Assembly: GCF_014648595.1 (NCBI RefSeq)
Contig: NZ_BMRK01000003.1
Span: 300,178 to 364,177 of the forward strand
Source of the DNA: Nocardioides luteus
GTDB taxonomy: Bacteria; Actinomycetota; Actinomycetes; Propionibacteriales; Nocardioidaceae
Direction of reading: 5' to 3'
Length of the DNA stretch: 64,000 bases
Below are positions 26,418 through 34,999 of this stretch, in pieces. The notes beneath the pieces were generated by a model. That model was not told the DNA's origin. It saw only the letters and a list, made by a program, of their open reading frames with translations, and searched no databases. A program made the position numbers and the translations under genes. Position 1 is the stretch's first letter. Each line of letters starts with the position of its first letter.

Positions 26418-27827
26418 TCAGGCTACGGCGGGGGCCGGTTCGGTCGGCTCGGTCGGGCCGTCCGGGCCGGGGCCGTCCGGGCCCTCGGGGCCTCCCGGGC
26501 CCTCCGGGTCGTCGGATTCGGCCTTGCGTGGGAAGTGGGTCTGCCGGAAACGTACGGCCAGGTTGGCCGAGGGGCCCATGGCGGCCGCGGCAGCGACGAT
26601 GATGGCCGCGATCACGATCCAGCCGGCACCGTCGTAGAAGTCGGGGTGCCAGCCCATGGCGAGGAAGGTGAAGAGCGCAGGGGCCCAGGCGCCACCGAGC
26701 TGGCGGCCGATGCCGGCGACACCTTCGTACTCGCCCCGCTTGTCGGGGTCCATGAGCTCGGCCTGGAGGGCCCATGAGGCGGAGCCGATGGCCAGCTCGG
26801 CTCCGGTGACGGCTACGTGGCCGAGCCAGACCAGGAAGATCGTGAGCATCCCGCGGGTGTCGTGGGTGACCAGGGTGATCGCGCAGGCGGCGACGAAGAA
26901 CCCGCTGCTCCACCAGACCCTGCGGAGGGCGTCGCGGACGTCGCGTACGCCCTTGGAGGTGTACGCCGGCAGGATGATGCACAGCACCGTGTTGGTCGCG
27001 AACAGCCAGGCCAGCAGCCAGCGCGGGGAGTCGGTGTATTCGACCAGCCACAGCGGGATCACGGTGTGGAGCAGCACCTGGTTGGACCAGAGCGTGCCGG
27101 TGAAGGTGGTCACCAGCAGCCAGCCGACGTTGCGCAGCGCACCGGGCCCGGGCGCCTTGACGATGGTCTCGCCGGAGGCGCGGCGCTCGTCGTGAGGTGC
27201 CCGCGGCAGGCGGGTGATCCACAGCGAGTTGGCCACGCCGACGGCCAGCGCGAAGAACGGTACGCCCCACTTCAGAACCACATCGGTGGGCAGCGCGAGC
27301 GCGATACCGGCGATCAGGGCGCCGATCGTGAAACCGAGGTTGAGGCTGGAGTACATGAACGCCTGCGTCTGGACCCGCTCCTTGTCGGGGAGCACATCCA
27401 GGACGTACGCGTTGCGGCCGGCGCCGCCCGCGTTGTTGACCACCTCGAAGACGACGATGACGGCCAGGTAGGCCCAGAACCCGTGGATGAACGGCATCGT
27501 CGCGAACATCGAGGCGCTGATCAGAGCACTGATCGCCCAGATCCGCTTCGGTCCGATGACGTCGGCCAGCCGGCCCATCGGGTAGGCGGTGATGAAGGAC
27601 GCGATCCCCGCCACCGTCAGCCCCACGCCGATCTGCGCCGGGCTCAGTCCGACGAACGTGACCAGGTAGAACGCCGCCGCCGTGTTGAACGTACCGTCCC
27701 CCGCCGCGAAGAGCAGCGACTGCGTCGCCAGCCGCCGAGACAACGGCGTCGGCGGGATCAGATTGGTGAGAAAACCGGGCAGGGCGGGCACTGGCCAATT
27801 GCACCACCGTGCCCCCGTGGTTGCCAT
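26418..27827 (-). CDS. major facilitator superfamily transporter
   Basis: 469 residues with about twelve hydrophobic segments. The MFS motif A-like loop is YPMGRLADVIGPKRIWAIS (about 87-105). The C-terminus is low-complexity Gly/Pro/Glu (DPEGPGGPEGPDGP). The substrate is unknown. ATG 27827 is the best start because upstream in-frame sequence is made of repeat R5; the ribosome site is poor. The gene is flanked by R4 and R5 arrays on its two sides. Confidence 0.85.
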   Translation of the reverse strand: MATTGARWCNWPVPALPGFLTNLIPPTPLSRRLATQSLLFAAGDGTFNTAAAFYLVTFVGLSPAQIGVGLTVAGIASFITAYPMGRLADVIGPKRIWAISALISASMFATMPFIHGFWAYLAVIVVFEVVNNAGGAGRNAYVLDVLPDKERVQTQAFMYSSLNLGFTIGALIAGIALALPTDVVLKWGVPFFALAVGVANSLWITRLPRAPHDERRASGETIVKAPGPGALRNVGWLLVTTFTGTLWSNQVLLHTVIPLWLVEYTDSPRWLLAWLFATNTVLCIILPAYTSKGVRDVRDALRRVWWSSGFFVAACAITLVTHDTRGMLTIFLVWLGHVAVTGAELAIGSASWALQAELMDPDKRGEYEGVAGIGRQLGGAWAPALFTFLAMGWHPDFYDGAGWIVIAAIIVAAAAAMGPSANLAVRFRQTHFPRKAESDDPEGPGGPEGPDGPGPDGPTEPTEPAPAVA

Positions 27828-27834
27828 CTGGTTT

Positions 27835-28062
27835 TCGGCCGAGGCGTCGGCCCCGTCGGCCGAGGCGTCACTTCTGATGATCGAGATGGCAGGTCTGTCG
27901 GCCGAGAAGTCAGTTCCGACGGACGAGGCGTCAGTCCCCACGGACGACACGTCACTCCCGACGGGCGAGTTGGCAGCGGCGACGTGTCGGCCGACGTACG
28001 TGACCTCTCGGCCGACCGAAGTGCCGTTTCGGCCGACGCAACTGCCGTTCCGGCTGAGCGGG
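27835..28062. repeat. R5 array: direct then inverted units of TCGGCCGAGGCGTCA
   Basis: About six degenerate units such as TCGGCCGAGGCGTCAC run at roughly 21-24-bp spacing in the left half, and at least three inverted units (GTGACCTCTCGGCCGA, TTTCGGCCGACG) in the right half. It fills the gap between the serine hydrolase stop and the MFS start. The same motif forms the hairpin at 4202-4277. Confidence 0.75.
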
Positions 28063-28986
28063 TCAGGGGCGGCGGGAGGCTAGGGCGTCGACCGCGTCGC
28101 GGGCGGTGGCGGCGATGGCGAGGTCGACGTCGTTCTGGATGCGGGCGGTGCGGTCGGAGTCGGTGAGGGCGGCGATGGCTACGCGGCCGCCGGCGTGGGT
28201 GACGACGGCGATCTCGTGGCGGAGGGTGAGGAAGCTGCCGGTCTTGCCGGCGAGCTGGATGTCGTCGGCGAGGAGGTCGGCGGCGATGCGGTGGGTGAAG
28301 ACCTGTTTCCCCATGAGACGGCGCGCCAGCTCGGTCGCCTCGGGCTTGGCGATCTCGTCGCGCCAGACACGTTCGAGCAGGGATACGCAGGCGCGCGGGG
28401 AGCCGACGGTGGCGCGTTCGACATCGAGCGAGTCGATGACGTGCCGTCCACCGGGGCGGCGGCCCTCGACCGCGAGCTGGGTGGCGAGGGCGAAGTCGTG
28501 GCCGGCGACGCGGGTGGCGTAGTCGTACATCGGCTGCATCCGGTGGCGCACCCGCAGCCCGTCGAGGCCCCACTCGGCGAGCTGCTCGTCGACCTCGCGC
28601 GGCGGCACCAGATCGAAGAGCGCGTCGGCGGCGGCGTTGTCGCTGAGGCCGAGCATCATCAGCATGAGGTCGACGACCGAGCAGGTGGCGTCGTGGGTGA
28701 AGGCAGAGATGCCGTACGGGCCGAAGCTCCGCTCCGCCGCCGACAGCGACACCATCGCACCGCCGTCGATCTCGCCGCGGGCGATCCGGTCGGCGACGAC
28801 GAGCGCGAGCGGCACCTTGGCCACCGACGCGAGCGGCATCTGGCGGTCGACGCCGACGCCGACCTCGAGACCGGTGTCGATGTCGCGGGCCAGGAAAGCG
28901 ACCCTGACCTGAAGGTCGCGGAACCGCTCGGTGATCCTTTCGGCGAGGTCGATCAGTCCACGGTCGCTGCCGATCAGCGGGCTCAC
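28063..28986 (-). CDS. class A beta-lactamase-like serine hydrolase lacking the Glu166 motif
   Basis: 307 residues of the class A beta-lactamase/transpeptidase fold. Ser 54-x-x-Lys 57 (ASVAKVP), SDN at 115-117 and KTG at 248-250 are present. The ExxLN omega-loop motif is missing: the region RHVIDSLDVERATVGS carries no equivalent Glu, so fast deacylation of beta-lactams is unlikely and an esterase or peptidase role is possible. No signal peptide is seen. GTG 28986 overlaps the LysR stop (GTGA), so it is co-transcribed with the regulator. Confidence 0.8.
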   Translation of the reverse strand: MSPLIGSDRGLIDLAERITERFRDLQVRVAFLARDIDTGLEVGVGVDRQMPLASVAKVPLALVVADRIARGEIDGGAMVSLSAAERSFGPYGISAFTHDATCSVVDLMLMMLGLSDNAAADALFDLVPPREVDEQLAEWGLDGLRVRHRMQPMYDYATRVAGHDFALATQLAVEGRRPGGRHVIDSLDVERATVGSPRACVSLLERVWRDEIAKPEATELARRLMGKQVFTHRIAADLLADDIQLAGKTGSFLTLRHEIAVVTHAGGRVAIAALTDSDRTARIQNDVDLAIAATARDAVDALASRRP

Positions 28987-29897
28987 TCGGCCGCCTCCCC
29001 GGTTACCTCGACACCCGCGACCACCGGCGCACCGACACTCGCCCCGAGCAGTGCGAGCGCCTGCTCCCGCACCGGCCCACCTGCAAGCGGCGCAGGCACC
29101 GGCGGCTGCTCGACCAGCCGATGGCCCCGCAGGACAGGATCGATGAAGGGCGACCAGACCAACCCGTACGCCACCGCCTCGTGCCGCGCACAGATCAACG
29201 TCGCGCGGCCCGCGAGCGTCTCGGCCACCGCGAGCCCGTGCTCCGCGCCGCGCAGCGTGGTCGGGCCGATGCCGGCCCCGTCGGCGAGCCGTCGCAGCCG
29301 ACCGCCGGGTTCGTCGAGGTCCCGCGCGAGAGCCAGGACCTGCGTACTTTCTCCGCCTCGCCGAGGCCGCAGCGCACCCAGCGAGATCGGCCGCTCGTCG
29401 CCGCCCGGCGCAGTTGCGGCGCCGAGACGCGTGACCCAGGTGGCCGCATCGGGGTCGCACGGTTCGACCGTCCAGGCGGCTGCCTCGGGTGCGGGATTCT
29501 CTCCGGCGAGGCGTACGTCGACGCCGGCCTCCTCGAGCAGCGTCACCAGCCGGGCGAGCGGAGCGGGGTCGCAACCGGCCGGGGCCGCGATCACGAAGCG
29601 CGCTCGCTCGTGGCGGCGGACGCTGCGCAGCAGGTGGTCGGCCTGGTCGACCAGGTGACGAGCCCGCGGCAGCAGGGCCTGACCTGCGGGAGTGAGCGCG
29701 ATCTGCCGCCGGGTCCGGTCGACCAGCTCAACGCCGAGCTCCCGCTCGAGAGCACGCAGCCGACGGCTGAGGAGCGGCTGGTCGACACCGAGCTCCAGAG
29801 CGGCCTCGGAGACGCTCATCTCGTCGGCGACCGCGGTGAAACCGCGCAGATGCAGCAGTAGGTCCACGTGTACAGGATGGCTGATCGACCTCATCAC
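28983..29897 (-). CDS. LysR-type transcriptional regulator
   Basis: About 300 residues. The winged helix reads SVSEAALELGVDQPLLSRRLRALERELGVELVDR (about 28-61). The ligand domain is short and Ala/Arg-rich. Candidate starts are ATG 29897 or GTG 29873/29867; the HTH is unaffected. It sits between two class A beta-lactamase-fold genes, diverging from the intact enzyme (30009) and coupled to the degenerate one, an arrangement like ampR-bla; regulation of both is inferred. Confidence 0.85.
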   Translation of the reverse strand: MMRSISHPVHVDLLLHLRGFTAVADEMSVSEAALELGVDQPLLSRRLRALERELGVELVDRTRRQIALTPAGQALLPRARHLVDQADHLLRSVRRHERARFVIAAPAGCDPAPLARLVTLLEEAGVDVRLAGENPAPEAAAWTVEPCDPDAATWVTRLGAATAPGGDERPISLGALRPRRGGESTQVLALARDLDEPGGRLRRLADGAGIGPTTLRGAEHGLAVAETLAGRATLICARHEAVAYGLVWSPFIDPVLRGHRLVEQPPVPAPLAGGPVREQALALLGASVGAPVVAGVEVTGEAAE

Positions 29898-30008
29898 GTC
29901 GCATGTCAGCCATGCATACGTCCATGCCGGATCGTCCTTGGACGTGGTCGTCGCGGCGACGTCACGATGCCCGAGACGACTCAGTCATGACTCTGAAAGG
30001 CGATCTCC

Positions 30009-30896
30009 ATGACCCACCCGATCCTCAGCCGCCGCACGATCCTGGGCGGTGCCGCCGCAGCCGCCGTCGCCTCGACCGTCGCATCGAGCGTGGCCGGCGG
30101 TTCGGTCGCGTACGCCGCCGGCAGCCCGTCGATCGCCGAGCTCGAGCGGACCCACCAGCGCACCATCGGCGTCTGGGCGCAGAACCTCCGGACCGGGCGC
30201 ACCATCGAGCACCGCGCCGACCAGCGTTTCCCGATGCTGTCGACGTTCAAGGTCCTGCTCGCTGCGAAGATCCTGCGCGACCTGCCGCCGACCATGCTCC
30301 AGCGCCGCCTGACCTGGGACGAGTCCGAAATCGTCCTCAACTCGCCGGTCACCGAGCTGACCACGCGCAACGGTCTGACGGTCGCCCAGCTCGCCGAGGC
30401 CGCGATCACCCGCTCCGACAACACCGCCGCCAACGTGCTGCTGAAGCTCATCGGCGGCCCTACCGGCATCACCACTTTCGCCCGCTCCCTCGGCGATGAC
30501 AAGACCCGGCTGGACCGCTGGGAGACCGAGCTCAACACCGCGATCCCCGGCGACGTACGCGACACCACCACCCCGCGCGCGATCGCGCAGACCTACCGCA
30601 AGCTGGTGGTCGGCGACGCCCTCGGCCGCGCGGACAGGGAGCAGCTGACCACCTGGATGCTGGCCAACCAGTCGACAGTGACCCGGTTCGGTGCCGGGGT
30701 CCCGGAGGGCTGGCGGCTGGCCGACAAGACCGGCGGTGGCGAGTACGCGACCCGCAACGACATCGGTGTCACCTGGACCCCAAGCGGCGCACCGATCGTC
30801 ATCGCCGCCCTGACCCGCTCCGACGACCCCGACGCGGAGCCGATCGACGCCGCCCTGGTGGACATCGCGGCGACTGTCTGCACCGAGCTTCGTTGA
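30009..30896 (+). CDS. bla: class A beta-lactamase with Tat signal
   Basis: 295 residues. A twin-arginine leader (SRRTILGG, hydrophobic Ala-rich core) suggests Tat export. Catalytic landmarks are complete: Ser 78-x-x-Lys 81 (STFK), SDN 136-138, Glu 172 in WETELN with Asn 176, and KTG 240-242. It should hydrolyse penicillins and related beta-lactams in the cell wall zone. The divergent LysR gene is the likely regulator. CTCCATG start lies 7 nt after GAAAGG. Confidence 0.95.
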   Translation: MTHPILSRRTILGGAAAAAVASTVASSVAGGSVAYAAGSPSIAELERTHQRTIGVWAQNLRTGRTIEHRADQRFPMLSTFKVLLAAKILRDLPPTMLQRRLTWDESEIVLNSPVTELTTRNGLTVAQLAEAAITRSDNTAANVLLKLIGGPTGITTFARSLGDDKTRLDRWETELNTAIPGDVRDTTTPRAIAQTYRKLVVGDALGRADREQLTTWMLANQSTVTRFGAGVPEGWRLADKTGGGEYATRNDIGVTWTPSGAPIVIAALTRSDDPDAEPIDAALVDIAATVCTELR

Positions 30897-30920
30897 CCGC
30901 TCGAGACGTCGATCGCGAGC

Positions 30921-30991
30921 TGTAACACGTCGTTCGTAGGACTTCTCGCCCTATTGGAACGACCGGATAGTCCTACGAACGACGTGTTACA
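30921..30991. repeat. R3 repeat copy a, 71-bp perfect-armed palindrome
   Basis: The outer 21-bp arms (TGTAACACGTCGTTCGTAGG... and complement) are perfect, with a 29-bp interior containing CGCCCTATTGG. The full 71 bp are identical to copy d at 53581-53651. It lies 25 nt after the bla stop and may act as a bidirectional terminator toward the SDR gene. Confidence 0.92.
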
Positions 30992-31021
30992 GGTGCCGCC
31001 CAGCCCGCGACCGACCGAATT

Positions 31022-31903
31022 TCAGGCTCCGTAGACGCTCTCCGGCTCGGGCGCCTCGGCCAGCAGCTTGCGGAGCGCGGGGCCGACCTCGGCGGCCTCC
31101 CAGCGCGCACCCGCATCGGCAGAGGGCCCGTGAGCCCAGCCGTTCTCCACGGTGATGCGCGAGCCGTCGATCTCGACGACTCGACCCGTGACGTCGCGGG
31201 CGTCCTCGGAGGCGAGCCAGGCGACGACGGGGCTGTTGTCCTCCGGCAGGGCCATCGCGGAGGTGTCGAAGGCGCCCTCGGTCATCCGGGTCTTGGCGAC
31301 CGGCGCGATCGCGTTGACGGTCACGCCGTAACGCGCCATCTCGGCCGCGGCCACCAGCGTCAGCCCGGCGATCCCGGCCTTCGCAGCCGAGTAGGTGCCC
31401 TGCCCGATCGACCCCTGCAGCCCCGCGCCGGAGGAGGTGTTGATGACCCGCGCGTCCCGCTGACGACCGGCCTTCGACTCCGCCCGCCAGTACGCACCGG
31501 CGTGCCGCAGCGTCGCGAAGTGACCCTTCAGGTGCACCCGGATCACCGCGTCCCACTCCTCCTCGGAGGTGTTGACGAGCATCCGGTCGCGTACGAAGCC
31601 GGCGTTGTTGACGAGGATGTCCAGACCGCCGTACGTCTCGACTGCCTGCCCGATCAGCGCCTCCGCGGCGGCGAAGTCCGCGACGTCGGCACCGTTGGCG
31701 ACCGCCTCGCCACCCGCGGCGACGATCTCACCGACGACCTGCGCAGCGGGTGACTCGTCGGTGCCCTCCCCCGCCAGCGAGACGCCGAAGTCGTTGACGA
31801 CGACCTTGGCGCCGTGGCGGGCGAGCTCGAGCGCGTGCGCCCGGCCGATCCCCCGCCCTGCTCCGGTGACGATCGCGATCCGGCCGTCCAACAGTCCGGT
31901 CAT
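31022..31903 (-). CDS. short-chain dehydrogenase/reductase (Rv3548c-like)
   Basis: 293 residues. Cofactor motif TGAGRGIG (13-20), NNAG near 103, and catalytic Ser/Tyr/Lys in NTSSGAGLQG and YSAAKAG. The ND at VVVNDFG indicates NAD(H). The extra insertion before the NNAG and C-terminus longer than the 250-residue norm match the mycobacterial SDR of the cholesterol region. It diverges from echA20 over two KstR2-like boxes, so induction by steroid catabolites is likely; the exact reaction is unknown. Confidence 0.87.
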   Translation of the reverse strand: MTGLLDGRIAIVTGAGRGIGRAHALELARHGAKVVVNDFGVSLAGEGTDESPAAQVVGEIVAAGGEAVANGADVADFAAAEALIGQAVETYGGLDILVNNAGFVRDRMLVNTSEEEWDAVIRVHLKGHFATLRHAGAYWRAESKAGRQRDARVINTSSGAGLQGSIGQGTYSAAKAGIAGLTLVAAAEMARYGVTVNAIAPVAKTRMTEGAFDTSAMALPEDNSPVVAWLASEDARDVTGRVVEIDGSRITVENGWAHGPSADAGARWEAAEVGPALRKLLAEAPEPESVYGA

Positions 31904-31965
31904 TGAGTGCTCCCTGAGTCGATGCCTGCACCTACGAATTCGATGGTCGAGCCTTGCCAGCCCGA

Positions 31966-32002
31966 ACCAAGCAACTGCTAGGCTACCAAGCAATCGCTAG
32001 GT
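31966..32002. promoter_or_regulatory. two tandem KstR2-like operator boxes
   Basis: ACCAAGCAACTGCTAGGC (31966-31983) and ACCAAGCAATCGCTAGGT (31985-32002), 19 bp apart, are imperfect palindromes of the type ACC(A/T)AGC-N-GCT(A/T)GGT. They lie between the divergent SDR and echA20 genes and match the other boxes near steroid genes in this window. KstR2 of mycobacteria binds a related AnCAAGnnCTTGnT site; the actual protein binding is inferred. Confidence 0.75.
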
Positions 32003-32015
32003 TAGGAACGGAGCC

Positions 32016-32759
32016 ATGGGCATCTCCACCGAGGTCACCGACGAGCACATCGCCGTCGTCACGATGAACCACCCGCCGGTGAACGCGCTGCCGGTCAAGG
32101 GCTGGTTCGAGGTCGCCGACGCCGTCACGCAGGCAGCCGAGGACGGCGCCAGGGTCGTGATCCTGCGCGCCGAGGGCAAGGGCTTCAACGCAGGCGTCGA
32201 CATCAAGGAGATGCAGCAGATCGAGGGGTTCGAGGGCATTCTCGGCGCCAACCGCGGCTGCTACGCCGCCTTCAAGGCGATCTACGAGTGCCCCGTCCCG
32301 GTCATCGCCGCGGTCAACGGATTCTGCCTCGGCGGCGGCGTCGGCCTGGTCGGCAACGCGGACACGATCATCGCCAGCGACGACGCCTTCTTCGGCGTAC
32401 CCGAGGTCGACCGCGGCGCCCTCGGAGCCGCCACCCACCTGAGCCGGCTGGTGCCACAGCACATGCTGCGTACGCTCTATTTCACCGCCCAGACCATCAC
32501 CGCCCAGCGACTCCACGAGCTCGGTTCGGTCCACGCGGTCGTTCCCCGCGACGAGCTGGACGAAAAGGCCCTCGAGGTCGCCCGGCAGATCGCGACGAAG
32601 GACCCCCAGGTCATCCGCGCCGCCAAGGCCGCCCTCAACGGCATCGACCCGATCGACGTCAACACCTCCTACCGTTTCGAGCAGGGCTTCACCTTCGAGC
32701 TCAACCTCGCCGGTGTCGCCGACGAGCGCCGCGACGCCTTCGTGAAGGACCAGAAGTGA
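32016..32759 (+). CDS. echA20: EchA20-like crotonase, steroid ring D hydrolase
   Basis: 247 residues of the crotonase fold: the oxyanion-hole segments FNAGVDIKEMQ and AAVNGFCLGGGVGLVG, then FFGVPEVDRGALGAATHL and the C-terminus AGVADERRDAFVK, all typical of EchA20. In M. tuberculosis this enzyme opens the five-membered ring of the HIC-derived intermediate to give COCHEA-CoA. GGA upstream and the KstR2 boxes fix the start. The unusual neighbour downstream is an R4 array, before ipdC. Confidence 0.93.
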   Translation: MGISTEVTDEHIAVVTMNHPPVNALPVKGWFEVADAVTQAAEDGARVVILRAEGKGFNAGVDIKEMQQIEGFEGILGANRGCYAAFKAIYECPVPVIAAVNGFCLGGGVGLVGNADTIIASDDAFFGVPEVDRGALGAATHLSRLVPQHMLRTLYFTAQTITAQRLHELGSVHAVVPRDELDEKALEVARQIATKDPQVIRAAKAALNGIDPIDVNTSYRFEQGFTFELNLAGVADERRDAFVKDQK

Positions 32760-32760
32760 T

Positions 32761-32941
32761 GCCGAGTCGGCGCATCTGCCCCACCCCACAGCGTCGACCC
32801 GGCGTATCTGCCCCACCTCAGGACGCCGAGTCGGCGCGTCTGCCCCACACACTCGGGGCAGTTGCGCCGACTCGGCGCCAGATTCCGGGGCAGTTGCGCC
32901 GACTCGGCGTCGGATCTTGGGGCAGATGCGCCGACTCGGCG
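32761..32941. repeat. R4 array within the steroid gene cluster: three direct and three inverted units
   Basis: Three units with core TCGGCGCATCTGCCCCAC are followed by three inverted units GGGGCAGATGCGCCGACTC, period about 32 bp. It fills the gap between echA20 and ipdC. The unit sequence and the direct-then-inverted layout match 26041-26413. Confidence 0.9.
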
Positions 32942-32967
32942 TTGGATGAACGACGGAAGGGCAGAGC

Positions 32968-34038
32968 GTGAGCACCACACAGACATTTCGTACGCCGCTG
33001 ACCGAGCTCACCGGGGTCGAGCACCCGATCGTGCAGACCGGGATGGGCTGGGTCGCCGGCCCGCGCCTCGTCTCCGCGACCGCCAATGCGGGTGCCCTCG
33101 GCATCCTCGCCTCCGCCACGATGACCCTCGACCAGCTCGAGAAGGCGATCGTCGAGGTCAAGGGCCGCACCGACAAGCCGTTCGGCGTCAACCTGCGCGC
33201 CGACGCCTCCGACGCGGCCGACCGCTGCCGGCTGCTGATCGACCACGGCGTCAAGGTCGCGAGCTTCGCGCTCGCCCCCAAGCCCGAGCTGATCGCCACG
33301 CTCAAGGAGCACGACATCGTCGTGATGCCGTCGATCGGCGCCGCCAAGCACGCCAAGAAGGTGGCCGGCTGGGGTGCCGACATGGTGATGATCCAGGGCG
33401 GCGAGGGCGGCGGCCACACCGGCGCGGTCCCCACCACTCTGCTCCTCCCGAGCGTCCTCGACGCCGTCGACATCCCCGTCGTCGCCGCCGGCGGGTTCTT
33501 CGACGGCCGTGGCCTGGCCGCCGCACTCTCCTACTGCGCCGCCGGCATCGGCATGGGCACCCGCTTCCTTCTCACTGCCGACTCGGCGGTGCCCGAGGAG
33601 GTCCGTCGTCGCTACCTGGACTTCGGCCTCGACGGCACCGTGGTCACGACCAAGGCCGACGGCATGCCCCACCGCCTGCTCCGCACCGAGTTCATCGACA
33701 CCCTCGAGAAGGAGGGCGTCACCGCGAAGCTCCTGCGCACGCTCAAGCGCACCCGCCAGTTCAAGGAGATGTCCGGCCTGCCCTGGAAGACCCTGTTCAA
33801 GGACGGCCGCACCATGGTCCACGGCGGCGACCGCACCTGGTCCGAGGTCGTCCTCGCCGCCAACACCCCGATGCTCTTGCGTGCCGGCCTGGTCGAGGGT
33901 GACACGAGTGCCGGGATGCTCTCCAGCGGCCAGGTCGTCGGCCTCCTCGACGACCTCCCCACCTGCGAGGAGCTCGTCGACCGGATCATCACCCAGGCGG
34001 CCGACCGCCTCAAACACCTGGACGCCACCCGCATCTGA
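32968..34038 (+). CDS. ipdC: IpdC-like flavin-dependent acyl-CoA reductase (nitronate monooxygenase family)
   Basis: 356 residues of the 2-nitropropane dioxygenase-like FMN barrel: QTGMGWVAGPRLVSATANAG, FGVNLRADA, GGEGGGHTGAVPTTLLLPS and VVAAGGFFDGRGLAAALSYC form the FMN pocket. In steroid catabolism IpdC acts on the keto-HIC-CoA made by IpdF, before EchA20. GTG 32968 has GGAAGG upstream. It is probably co-transcribed with echA20 despite the R4 array between them. Confidence 0.9.
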   Translation: MSTTQTFRTPLTELTGVEHPIVQTGMGWVAGPRLVSATANAGALGILASATMTLDQLEKAIVEVKGRTDKPFGVNLRADASDAADRCRLLIDHGVKVASFALAPKPELIATLKEHDIVVMPSIGAAKHAKKVAGWGADMVMIQGGEGGGHTGAVPTTLLLPSVLDAVDIPVVAAGGFFDGRGLAAALSYCAAGIGMGTRFLLTADSAVPEEVRRRYLDFGLDGTVVTTKADGMPHRLLRTEFIDTLEKEGVTAKLLRTLKRTRQFKEMSGLPWKTLFKDGRTMVHGGDRTWSEVVLAANTPMLLRAGLVEGDTSAGMLSSGQVVGLLDDLPTCEELVDRIITQAADRLKHLDATRI

Positions 34039-34053
34039 CGCCATGGTGGCCCC

Positions 34054-34623
34054 ATGACCATCGAGGTTCGCCCGGCGACGGTGTTCGAGGACGTACGCAC
34101 CCTCGTCGGTCCCAAACGCCCCGACGCCAGCGTCTGCTGGTGCCTGAGCTACCGGATCCCGTCGAAGATCAACAACAAGATGCGCGGTCAGGAGCGCGGG
34201 GATTTCGTACGCAACCTGCTGAACGACGGGCCACTGGGCCTCCTCGCCTACGAGGATGACGAGCCGGTCGGCTGGGCCGCCGTCGCCCCACGCGCGGACA
34301 CCACCTTCGCCCGCAACCGCAAGATCCCGCACGTCGACGACCTTCCGGTCTGGTCGCTGTGGTGCATCCGGGTCCGCCCCGGCCACCGCGGTCAGGGCAT
34401 CTCGCACGCGCTCATCGAGGGTGCTGTCGACTTCGCGCGCGACCGCGGTGCCCCGGCGGTCGAGGCCTATCCGCTCGACAACCAGGGTGCGAAGGTCGAC
34501 CTGACCATGGCCTACGCAGGGATCAGGAAGAACTTCGAGGCGGCCGGCTTCACGCACGCCGCCGACACCACCTCGACCCTCGCCGGCCACCCGCGCATCC
34601 TGATGCGGCGCAGCTTCGAGTGA
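34054..34623 (+). CDS. GNAT-family N-acetyltransferase
   Basis: 189 residues. Acetyl-CoA-binding motif A is IRVRPGHRGQGISHALIEGAVDFA (about 108-131), with the R/QxxGxG/A element intact. The N-terminus has CWCLSYR and KINNK, found in a group of predicted GNATs of unknown substrate. It begins 15 nt after ipdC, so it may be transcribed with the steroid genes although no catabolic role is obvious. Confidence 0.82.
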   Translation: MTIEVRPATVFEDVRTLVGPKRPDASVCWCLSYRIPSKINNKMRGQERGDFVRNLLNDGPLGLLAYEDDEPVGWAAVAPRADTTFARNRKIPHVDDLPVWSLWCIRVRPGHRGQGISHALIEGAVDFARDRGAPAVEAYPLDNQGAKVDLTMAYAGIRKNFEAAGFTHAADTTSTLAGHPRILMRRSFE

Positions 34624-34657
34624 GTCCCGGTTGCCCTCGGTCGCTACAGTGTGTGTC

Positions 34658-34945
34658 GTGAAGACCGAGACGAGCCGCGTACGCATCGCGCTCGTCGCCG
34701 TTTTCACGCTGATGCTCCCGGCGCTGATGAGCGTCGACCCCGAGCAGGCGCTGCTCACTATCGCCGTCTCGACCGCGCTCGCGGCCGTCGCGGTCGGAGC
34801 GATCGCCAACTTCGGCACGTTCGCCCTGGTCAGGGCGCGTTCTTCGGCTCCTACGGAGACGACCGACGGACCTCATCACCTCGCCGCCCGGGTCACCGAC
34901 CCGGTCTGCTCCCCGCGCCGCCCGCGCGCTCCTGAGCTCGACTGA
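34658..34945 (+). CDS. small membrane protein (DUF6412-like) upstream of second YidC
   Basis: 95 residues, two hydrophobic segments (about 9-25 and 31-58), then a polar tail. GTG 34658 is preceded by TACAGT exactly 7 nt upstream, a good leaderless promoter-start arrangement. Similar small proteins precede a second YidC gene in other actinobacteria (from memory). It may assist or be inserted by that YidC; its job is unknown. Confidence 0.72.
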   Translation: MKTETSRVRIALVAVFTLMLPALMSVDPEQALLTIAVSTALAAVAVGAIANFGTFALVRARSSAPTETTDGPHHLAARVTDPVCSPRRPRAPELD

Positions 34946-34999
34946 CGCTCGCCCCAGGCGAGCCCGTCGGTCCTACCCACTCGTCTCAGGAGCACACCC

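Noticed and set aside
23365-27807. A 1480-codon open frame on the minus strand
   Set aside because: It runs antisense through the oxidase gene and the R4 array and only its end is the deaminase/aldolase. It is a by-product of high GC, with a start at 24573 fitting the real gene.
27828-27950. N-terminal extension of the MFS protein
   Set aside because: The extra residues (VGTDASSVGTD...) are translated R5 repeats.
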